DNA of 29,197 nt from a virus: positions 1 to 29,197 of the IMG/VR virus record IMGVR_UViG_3300010330_000018, one strand, 5' to 3'. The notes under the pieces were generated by a model that was given only the letters and a program-made list of their open reading frames with translations, ran no database searches and was not told where the DNA came from. Within the stretch, counting starts at the first letter, position 1, and every line of letters begins with the position of its first letter. Below are positions 5,811 through 12,618 of the stretch, piece by piece. The position numbers and the translations under genes are program-made.

Positions 5811-7112
5811 ATGACTTTGCTCGATTCTTTTAGGCGTGTCTTTAACCTTTCTTCCAGCAATAAGACTGTCCAAACGCTTGGAATGAAAAGCGTGGGCGAG
5901 ACAACTTTAACATTTAAGAGCGGCGAGGAGCAGCTAAAGCGGGTAAATCCAATTGACTTGGAAACCATTTATATTAGGGAAGGCATGGTCTACAACTGGA
6001 TAAATAAGTTTGTTGAGTCTTTTCTTGCCTGCGATTTTCGTGTTAACACATCAAATGAGCGCGAAAGGAAAATCATGGAAGAGTTTCTGCGTGCTTCCAA
6101 TTTTCGCAACCTTTTGAAAACAACTGTCCAGCATATGCTTGTGTATGGCAATGCTTTCTGGGAAAAAATTACAAACGGCGGAACCAAGCTTCTTGCAGTT
6201 GATTGGATAGATCCCAAGACAATGGATGTTAAGAGAACTCCGATGGGAAAAGTAATTTATGCGCAAGATGGAAAACCTGAAGCTTATGTTCAATATGTCA
6301 AATGGAATGTGGATACATCTAAAATCCCGAAAGAGAGGCAAGTAAATCAAACTGCTATGTTTCCTGAGACGCAGAGCGGGAAAGGCATCCTTCTTAAGAG
6401 GGAAGAAGTTGTTCAGTTTCCGTATAATACAATCGGAGATTCTTGGTGGGGTGTCGGACTTATTGAACCCATCTATAATATTATCAGGGTTAAGCAAAAT
6501 GCGGAAGCCGGATATGCAGAAGCGATTCAGCGTGTAGCGTATCCACGCATCTGGGTTAAAGTTGGAGACGATCAGCATCCTCCGACACCAGAGCAGATTG
6601 ATGATGTGTGGAACCAGCTCAAGGGTTTGGAAACGAAGCATCAGTTTGTTTCTCCATATTTTTATGAGCCAGTTATTCTTGAGTCAAAGCGCGTGGAAAA
6701 GCTGGCTGACAACCTAAAATATTTCTCTGATCAAATTGTTGCCGGGCTTGGAGGTCCTAAACCATTTATAACTGGTTTGGGAACAGACACCAATAAGGCA
6801 ACCTTAAATGACCAGAAAATTCTTTTTGAGAGGCAGCTCAAGGCCTTACAAGAGCAAATTAGCCAAATAATTGAGCGCGAAGTTTTCGCAGTTTTAGCAA
6901 AGCAATATAGATTTCGTTCTGTCCCGACTCTTGTTTGGGAAGAAATATCTACAGAAAGTTTGGATAGCAAAGCAGACAGGCTGGTAAAATATGTGAATGC
7001 TGGTTTACTGAATCCAGACAAAGATATCAGAAATATAATAAGAACTTCTGAGAGATTACCTGAAGAGAGCGGCAACAGTCAGGAGGTTGGGGCAGATGGT
7101 GAATCTAAATAA
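5811..7112 (+). CDS. Portal protein
   Basis: Ring protein at the capsid vertex through which DNA passes and to which neck proteins bind. At 433 aa it has normal length. The core is recognisable: QHMLVYGNAFWEKI (about 105-118), VDWIDPKTMDVKRTPMGKV (about 127-146), VVQFPYNTIGDSWWGVGLIEPIY (about 202-224), then the clip/stem part with GGPKPFITGL and the long helix LKALQEQISQIIEREVFAVL. The C-terminal tail is acidic (GADGESK) and overlaps the next gene. The start at ATG 5811 is preferred over a TTG two codons upstream. It follows terminase, as in most tailed viruses. Confidence 0.9.
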   Translation: MTLLDSFRRVFNLSSSNKTVQTLGMKSVGETTLTFKSGEEQLKRVNPIDLETIYIREGMVYNWINKFVESFLACDFRVNTSNERERKIMEEFLRASNFRNLLKTTVQHMLVYGNAFWEKITNGGTKLLAVDWIDPKTMDVKRTPMGKVIYAQDGKPEAYVQYVKWNVDTSKIPKERQVNQTAMFPETQSGKGILLKREEVVQFPYNTIGDSWWGVGLIEPIYNIIRVKQNAEAGYAEAIQRVAYPRIWVKVGDDQHPPTPEQIDDVWNQLKGLETKHQFVSPYFYEPVILESKRVEKLADNLKYFSDQIVAGLGGPKPFITGLGTDTNKATLNDQKILFERQLKALQEQISQIIEREVFAVLAKQYRFRSVPTLVWEEISTESLDSKADRLVKYVNAGLLNPDKDIRNIIRTSERLPEESGNSQEVGADGESK

Positions 7113-7542
7113 GCTCAAAAAATTGACGCGTGACCTTGATAGCATTACGCAGGACTTTGCACGCGAAATGGAATATGAAGCGCTTTTTCTCGAATCAAAA
7201 GGCAAAACTCCCATATTTAATTTTATGAAACAAATTTTTGACAATGTTAAGTCATGTGTTTTTATTGTCAGCAAAGATTGTAAAATTTTGTATGCCAATC
7301 CTATGAGCATTAAACTGGCTAACAAATTTGGTGGAAAAGCAAAGATTGGTAATTTTTGTATAAGATTTTGGAGTGGAAAGACAAAATGTAAAATGAAAAA
7401 TTGTCCATTAAAAAGGGCTATGAATTCTAAAAGAATGTTAATTGATAAAATAAATTATAGGGGAGATAATTTTGAGATAGTGTCAATTCCATTATATGAT
7501 AATGGAACTACATCTGTATTGGTTATTGCTAACAAGTTGTAG
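7096..7542 (+). CDS. PAS-domain protein with cysteine cluster, 148 aa
   Basis: After a helical N-terminus (about residues 1-38) comes a single PAS fold: FMKQIFDNVKSCVFIVSKDC, KILYANPMSIKLANKF, then GNFCIRFWSGKTKCKMKNCPLKRAM and two final strands NFEIVSIPLYDNG and SVLVIANKL. The insertion with three cysteines before a Pro resembles the Cys-containing loop seen in many archaeal and bacterial sensory PAS domains. There is no kinase or other output domain. AGGAGG at 7081-7086 sets the ATG at 7096, which overlaps the portal 3' end by 17 bases, so the two are translationally linked. A free PAS domain in a head operon is unusual. A redox or metal sensor or a protein-interaction module is possible. 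Confidence 0.75.
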   Translation: MVNLNKLKKLTRDLDSITQDFAREMEYEALFLESKGKTPIFNFMKQIFDNVKSCVFIVSKDCKILYANPMSIKLANKFGGKAKIGNFCIRFWSGKTKCKMKNCPLKRAMNSKRMLIDKINYRGDNFEIVSIPLYDNGTTSVLVIANKL

Positions 7543-7553
7543 AGGTTGGTAGG

Positions 7554-7784
7554 ATGTCTAAGACAGATGAATGGAGACTGAAACAAATGGAATGGCGTGG
7601 CTATACTGTAAAGGCTTTGGAAGATATGAACAATGAATTGAAAGAAATTAAACATGAGTTAAAAGACACGAACAAAAAAATTGACAGATTAAACAATGCG
7701 CTTGGGCGAGTACAGATAAAAGTTGCTGGAATAGGAGCTACTGTGGCCATTCTTGTTTCAATCATACTGCATATTATGTGGTGA
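7554..7784 (+). CDS. Small coiled-coil protein with C-terminal membrane span (XhlA-like)
   Basis: The 76-aa protein has a heptad-like coiled coil (LEDMNNELKEIKHELKDTNK, then KKIDRLNNALGRVQ) followed by one C-terminal membrane span (GIGATVAILVSIILHIM, about 59-75). This architecture matches XhlA/holin-accessory proteins of bacterial phages, so a role at the host membrane (lysis or exit) is possible. Archaeal lysis systems are poorly known, so that role is inference. The gene starts 11 bases after the PAS gene (GGTTGGTAGG upstream) and ends 5 bases before the MBL-fusion start. Confidence 0.65.
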   Translation: MSKTDEWRLKQMEWRGYTVKALEDMNNELKEIKHELKDTNKKIDRLNNALGRVQIKVAGIGATVAILVSIILHIMW

Positions 7785-7789
7785 GAAAA

Positions 7790-9664
7790 ATGAAATTATT
7801 GATGCTGGGAACAGGTCCAACAAATCCTGTTGTGGGGAAGGGAAAGGATAATCGTAGGAATAGCTCGATGCTTCTGACCACAAGGAACGGGACAACTGTG
7901 CTTTTTGACTGCACGCCACAGTTTTATGAGCAAATGCAGACATTTGCGCCGGACACCAATAAAATCGATTATATTGTTTTCAGTCATGGTCATTCTGATG
8001 CGATTGGAGGCATACCTCAGTTAAAATACTGGTTAAAGGAAAAAAAACAAGAGAAAGCTCCGATAGCATATATGCAAAAAGAAACAGAATTTCGCATAAA
8101 AGAGCGGTTTAAGGACTTGTCTCATATGGATATAAGAAATTTCAAGCCGTATGAAATATTGAATCTCGAACACCTTAAGATTGTACCATTTAAGGTTATT
8201 CACGCCGAAGCATTCCCTACTGGAAACAAGTTTCCTACAGTGGGCTTCAGAATCGATAACAAGATAGTTTATGCAGAAGATATGGAATCTGTTCCAGATA
8301 AATCAATACCCTATTTTGAGAAGTCTAAAATTATTATAATAGATGCTGCAATGTGGGATGACAAAAAAATAAGGGGGCATATGAATGTAAAGCAAGCTCT
8401 TGAATTCTGCAAGAAATTCAAAACACGTGAAATTGTTTTGACGCAAGCAGGGCACACATATCCATCATATAATAAAGCGCAGAAAGAGATTGAAAAGATT
8501 TGGTCTGATATTGGCGGCGATAAGCGAACAAGCGTTACCCTTGCTTATGATGGAATGAGTCTTATAATAGCAGACAATTTTGAAAAAGTAAATGACTATC
8601 TGATTCAGATAAAGGAAGGGATTTACCTTGTTAAGCCGCACGCCGAGATGATATGGAAAGGAAACAAGAAGTATATAGTGAAAGCAAAAAAATATATGAA
8701 GATGATTGACAAGCTTCTCTACTTTTGCGACGATGAATATGCTTATGGTATATTGCGTCTCAAAAAGCCTTTTCTCATAAATCTTGATGAATTCAATAAT
8801 TTCAAGCCGCAACACCTTATAAGCAATGAAGAAAGGAAAAAATGGTGGGGCGGGAAGCGCTTTCTGTTTATGTATCCATTTGACATAATCGAGAAGTTCA
8901 AAAAGCCGAAAAAAATAAAGGTTCTGCCCGGGACCCAAACATTCATTAAGGATGTCCAGTTTATGAGTGAGCTTTCTGAAATAGAAATGATAGAAGATGT
9001 TAATCAGTATGATCCATCAAAAGTCAATAGCAAAGCGTTGACCAACGATTGGCGAATAGTCTTAGCTTGGTATGCGACAAAAAAGCGTGGAGGCAACCTG
9101 AAGCATTCTTTCGATACAATCATAGGGCTTGCCAAAAAGATTTACGATGAGATTGTGAAAAGAGTTGAACGGGGCGACATGAAGCATATATTCAAGCCAG
9201 AAAAAATGACTCCATACGCGAAAGAGCTGTACAATAGAGTTAAAAATATGAAAGTTAGTGAAAATAAGGAATACACCGCCTCAATTGACGAATTAACACC
9301 TCTTGTCAGTCAGTTTAAGGAATTTAAAATCATAAAAGATTTTATATCGTTAGTTGGTTCGAATGTAAAACGAGAGGAGGGGCACATACCCAATGACATA
9401 GATTTGCATATTCGTATGCGCACCCCTCCCGATTATATTAGAAGAGCAATCGAAGTTAGGTTGTTAAAAATGCTACCAAATGATATAGCAAATAAAATAC
9501 ATTTTATCTGGGGAGATCCTGAAGGTTCGCATGACTCGTTTGTTCCGTTATATGACCTTGCCTTAGTTAAGTCTGACAGAAAAGTTGTTGAAATGGGAGA
9601 ATTGAAAATCGGGCAAGCTATTGTTATCAATGGTAAAAGAGGTATAATAAAGGAGGTTAAATGA
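7790..9664 (+). CDS. Fusion protein: MBL fold, ASCH/PUA-like, nucleotidyltransferase-like, KOW-like
   Basis: Start at ATG 7790 after GTGGTGAG, giving 624 aa. Residues 1-260 form a metallo-beta-lactamase fold of the PhnP/RNase Z-like type, with FDCTPQFYEQM, FSHGHSDAIGG (His66, His68, Asp70, then Ala), IIIIDA (Asp185), RGHM (His197) and QAGHT (His222). Residues about 275-395 look ASCH/PUA-like (GIYLVKPHAEMIWKGNKKY, YAYGILRLKKP, MYPFDIIEKF, LPGTQTFI). A helical linker (about 415-485) has WYATKKRGGN. Residues about 515-600 hold a GS...DxD pattern (LVGSN, then NDIDLHI and VPLYDLALV), as in polymerase-beta-like nucleotidyltransferases. The end (GQAIVINGKRGIIKEVK) is KOW-like. The stop overlaps the ligase gene start (ATGA). 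Role: probable nucleic-acid end processing; substrate unknown. Confidence 0.75.
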   Translation: MKLLMLGTGPTNPVVGKGKDNRRNSSMLLTTRNGTTVLFDCTPQFYEQMQTFAPDTNKIDYIVFSHGHSDAIGGIPQLKYWLKEKKQEKAPIAYMQKETEFRIKERFKDLSHMDIRNFKPYEILNLEHLKIVPFKVIHAEAFPTGNKFPTVGFRIDNKIVYAEDMESVPDKSIPYFEKSKIIIIDAAMWDDKKIRGHMNVKQALEFCKKFKTREIVLTQAGHTYPSYNKAQKEIEKIWSDIGGDKRTSVTLAYDGMSLIIADNFEKVNDYLIQIKEGIYLVKPHAEMIWKGNKKYIVKAKKYMKMIDKLLYFCDDEYAYGILRLKKPFLINLDEFNNFKPQHLISNEERKKWWGGKRFLFMYPFDIIEKFKKPKKIKVLPGTQTFIKDVQFMSELSEIEMIEDVNQYDPSKVNSKALTNDWRIVLAWYATKKRGGNLKHSFDTIIGLAKKIYDEIVKRVERGDMKHIFKPEKMTPYAKELYNRVKNMKVSENKEYTASIDELTPLVSQFKEFKIIKDFISLVGSNVKREEGHIPNDIDLHIRMRTPPDYIRRAIEVRLLKMLPNDIANKIHFIWGDPEGSHDSFVPLYDLALVKSDRKVVEMGELKIGQAIVINGKRGIIKEVK

Positions 9665-12411
9665 TGTTTCTCAATGAATATGAAAAGAAAAAAAGAGAAA
9701 TATTAGCGCAACTTGATAGTTTAGAAAGTCAGCTTCAGAAAAAAGAGCTGAAGTTGGCAACGCAAGAAACTCTTTGGATAACAGCTATCGAAGATAGGCT
9801 TAAGGCAATAGAAAATAAAATTAAAAGATTAAATGAAATTGAGAAGTATGCTATTGAACCTACTTATGTCATCGAGTTCGAAGATGGCACCACTAAAGAG
9901 CTGACGAAAAAAGAAATCGAAGTGCTTGCCGATACGACATCGCATGATGTTGGTAGCATCCAGCCAATTATTTGGGCTGTGGGAAAAAAAGTGAAAGCCA
10001 AAGGCAAGGTTGGCGTCATAAAAAAGAAAATAAAACAAAAAGGATATATAATACAGTTTGAAGATGGAGAGACAGAAGAAGTTGACGAAAAGGAGTTGGA
10101 AGAGTCTAATATAATCCCTCTAAAGCCTTTTTTACCTTCAGAAAGCAAAGTGTATAATGGTATCGAGAGCATAATAAAAGAGCTAAATCCTAACGAGGCT
10201 AATGTTTATTTTGTTGAGGAAAGACCGAAAGGCATTCGCTTGCTTTTGCATAAGGCTGGAAAAAACATTGAACTGTTTTTATCAAACAAAGAAAATGTGA
10301 CAGATAAATATCCGGATATTGTGAAGCAGGCGCCAAACCTTACTGCAGAAGACATAATCCTTGATGGTGTTCTGGTCGGCAACAAATACAAGGTGTTTGA
10401 CATATTGTATTATAAGAATCAGTCTTTAGATGACATCAGGCTTTATGAGCGCAAAAAAGTTTTGAACTTACTCGAATTTACAGAGAACATAGTTAAGTCT
10501 CCATTTGTTGTTGTCAATTCTTCGGATCAGATGATTAAGGCAGTTAAGCTATTCAGGGCTTTGCCTACCAGTGATGGTGTTCTTATTAGGGGCTATAATT
10601 CAACATATAAGTTAGGTTTTAATCAGTTTTGGTCTGTTTTTAGTCTCGAAGCCCAGCCAAAATTGTTTAAACCATATTTGCCTATGAAGCCACATGGTTC
10701 CGCTTATTATGATTTGAAAGAATGCATAAATGATTTACAGAACGGAAAAAAATATTCATTTGAGTTCAAGTATAATGGATTTCACGCAGTAGCTCATAAG
10801 AAAGGGGAAGAAGTGAAAATATTTTCCGAGCAGAAAAAAGACATTTCTTCGGCATTTCCAACATTAATGGAAAATATCAAAAAGCTTGCGCCTAATCATG
10901 ATTTTATAGTTGATGGGGAAATTGTTCCATACTCTCCTGAAGGAAAAGCTCTTGGTAGAGACCCTTTGATGAAATTTATCGGCGCGGTGAAATCTGGGAA
11001 AAAGCTTGATGATTCATTAATTAAAATGCATGTTTTTGATATTACATATTTTGACAAGCCAATTATAGAAAAACCGTTACATGAAAGGCAGCTTGTTCTG
11101 GATAAGCTCAAGTTCAATGACAGAGTTGAAAGGGTTTTGTATAAAATCGGTACAAAAGAGAATGCAGAAAAATTGATTAACTGGGCTACACGGCAAGATG
11201 GGAGCGAAGGTTGCGTGATAAAGGATTTGGATTCGCCTTATGTATTTGGCGAAAAATCAAAAGCATGGATAAAGTTCAGACATCTGGTTGACATTCATGC
11301 TGTCGTGCTAAAGAAAGTCGAAAAGGAAAGGAATTTATTCAATTACCTTGTTGGAATATATGTTTCTCAGGAGGATGCGAAAAAGCTTCATCCAGATTAC
11401 ATTCAAGATTTTAACGGAAAAAAAGTCTTGGTTCTTGGTCATACATTTAACACAAGTGAAGAAGTTTCTCCTGGAACAATTATAGATGTTGCCTTAGAAG
11501 ATGTGTGGCGCCATACTTATCCTGAAATAAATAAAGTCAGATATTCGATACACAAGCCAAGATTTAGGCAAACAAGACCAGACTTGAAGAAAACATCATC
11601 TATTCAAGACTTGGAAGATATTGTCACCAGCATTGGTGAAGAAGTAATTGTGGAAAAGGAAGAGCTGAAAGAAAAATCTTGGGAAGATGTTCTCAAAAAG
11701 GGCGAAGGCGAAGGTGGAGATTTTGAAACAAGATACGAAGCGGCAGTTAAGTTTTGGGATGCAAACTGGTATAAAAGCTTTCCAAAATCAGGCAAGGGAG
11801 TATTTATTTACCATCATCATTATAGAGGGCTGACTGAAGACGAATCTAAGATGAGTGAAGAGGAGCTTCTTGATACGGATAACTCTGTTCATGGCGATCT
11901 CAGGTGCCAGAAAGACGACAAATCACTATGGGGGTTTACAATTTTTACTGGTAGCACAAAAGATTTGAAAAAAGCAGGTGGCTGTAGGTTGTGTGAGCTT
12001 GAAGGAAACGAAAAGATGCAAGGCACATTCAAGTTGTTAGAGCCGCTTGCGTGGGCAAAAGTTGGATTAAAAAAGCCTTATGTTTCGGAGCCAGAAGGCG
12101 TAGGCGCAACCAAAAATTACTATGCGAAATTTTTCGCAGTTGATCACGGCACCTATGATATGGGAGTTTGGAGAAAGCATAGTTTTGAAATATTTTTACA
12201 TGGGAAAAAACTAAAGGGGCGTTATATAATTCAGTTCGCTCCTGTTGGTGGGCGTCGCGTCTGGCTTATTTCTCATCCGGAAGACCAGACTCCTTATGCA
12301 GATTCGCACAAGCTTGAAGATGTTATCAAAGAATTGAAAGCGAAAAAGCAAGAATGGCTCGTCTGGGCAAAGCCCGGTGTTAAGCCTAAACTAATTCATA
12401 TTGGTGATTAA
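9661..12411 (+). CDS. Multidomain ATP-dependent ligase: pseudo-ligase, ligase and phosphoesterase-like domain
   Basis: A 916-aa protein, AAAGGAGG upstream, coupled to the previous gene by ATGA. Residues 1-60 are coiled coil; about 65-150 hold SH3/KOW-like strands (VIEFEDGTTKEL, IIQFEDGETEEV). Residues about 180-325 follow ligase motif order but are degenerate: EERPKG in place of ExKxDG, then LDGVL, VFDILYY, SDGVLIR, YKLG. Residues about 365-545 form the intact adenylation domain: EFKYNG (Lys370), VDGEI (418-421), VFDITYF, SEGCVIKD (Glu516), KAWIKFRH. An OB-like part follows (about 545-635). Residues about 690-875 resemble the LigD 3'-phosphoesterase: YHHHYRG, NSVHGDLR, LWGFTIF, LKGRYIIQF, WLISHPED. 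Expected reaction: ATP-dependent sealing of nicks or ends in DNA (RNA not excluded). Domain calls are by motif only. Confidence 0.8.
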   Translation: MMFLNEYEKKKREILAQLDSLESQLQKKELKLATQETLWITAIEDRLKAIENKIKRLNEIEKYAIEPTYVIEFEDGTTKELTKKEIEVLADTTSHDVGSIQPIIWAVGKKVKAKGKVGVIKKKIKQKGYIIQFEDGETEEVDEKELEESNIIPLKPFLPSESKVYNGIESIIKELNPNEANVYFVEERPKGIRLLLHKAGKNIELFLSNKENVTDKYPDIVKQAPNLTAEDIILDGVLVGNKYKVFDILYYKNQSLDDIRLYERKKVLNLLEFTENIVKSPFVVVNSSDQMIKAVKLFRALPTSDGVLIRGYNSTYKLGFNQFWSVFSLEAQPKLFKPYLPMKPHGSAYYDLKECINDLQNGKKYSFEFKYNGFHAVAHKKGEEVKIFSEQKKDISSAFPTLMENIKKLAPNHDFIVDGEIVPYSPEGKALGRDPLMKFIGAVKSGKKLDDSLIKMHVFDITYFDKPIIEKPLHERQLVLDKLKFNDRVERVLYKIGTKENAEKLINWATRQDGSEGCVIKDLDSPYVFGEKSKAWIKFRHLVDIHAVVLKKVEKERNLFNYLVGIYVSQEDAKKLHPDYIQDFNGKKVLVLGHTFNTSEEVSPGTIIDVALEDVWRHTYPEINKVRYSIHKPRFRQTRPDLKKTSSIQDLEDIVTSIGEEVIVEKEELKEKSWEDVLKKGEGEGGDFETRYEAAVKFWDANWYKSFPKSGKGVFIYHHHYRGLTEDESKMSEEELLDTDNSVHGDLRCQKDDKSLWGFTIFTGSTKDLKKAGGCRLCELEGNEKMQGTFKLLEPLAWAKVGLKKPYVSEPEGVGATKNYYAKFFAVDHGTYDMGVWRKHSFEIFLHGKKLKGRYIIQFAPVGGRRVWLISHPEDQTPYADSHKLEDVIKELKAKKQEWLVWAKPGVKPKLIHIGD

Positions 12412-12412
12412 T

Positions 12413-12559
12413 TTGGCATATCCGCGCATCTCTATTGAAAAAATTCAGATGATAGTAGAATTGACCAAAAAAGGCGAGAGCAGAAAACAGATAGCGCGCA
12501 TGGTGAAATGCAGTACATCTACTGTATATTCTTACCAGAAAGAATATGGTCTGTTATAG
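12413..12559 (+). CDS. Small helix-turn-helix protein, 48 aa
   Basis: Starts at TTG 12413, right after the ligase stop, with GGTGAT at 12403-12408 as ribosome site; the same layout is seen before the TTG start at 21685. The protein reads (M)AYPRISIEKIQMIVELTK, then SRKQIARMVKCSTSTVYSYQ and KEYGLL: a homeodomain-like or resolvase-type helix-turn-helix with the recognition helix CSTSTVYSYQ. It is just the DNA-binding unit with no effector domain. It may regulate the capsid promoter immediately downstream (12583) or help recognise DNA for packaging. Confidence 0.7.
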   Translation: MAYPRISIEKIQMIVELTKKGESRKQIARMVKCSTSTVYSYQKEYGLL

Positions 12560-12582
12560 TTAACACAACAAATACTTTCTTA

Positions 12583-12618
12583 AAAGTTTATAAATTCGAG
12601 TTTGGTTTAAAACTATCT
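12583..12618 (+). promoter_or_regulatory. TATA box for a leaderless protease/capsid mRNA
   Basis: AAAGTTTATAAATT at 12583-12596 is centred about 29 bases before the ATG at 12619, and no GGTG or GGAG lies between. This is the expected geometry for an archaeal leaderless transcript. It would drive the protease, scaffold and major capsid genes, and so allow late, strong expression. Confidence 0.55.

Noticed and set aside
6051-6641. 196-aa antisense frame inside the portal gene
   Set aside because: It lies entirely opposite a well-supported gene, is rich in Leu, Ile, Ser and Phe as expected for a shadow frame, and lacks promoter and ribosome site.
8465-8938. 157-aa antisense frame inside the MBL-fusion gene
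   Set aside because: Shadow of the real gene; no motif, promoter or ribosome site.
12508-12618. N-terminal extension of the prohead protease
   Set aside because: It overlaps the HTH gene, has no ribosome site, and the TATA box sits inside it at the distance expected for the ATG at 12619.
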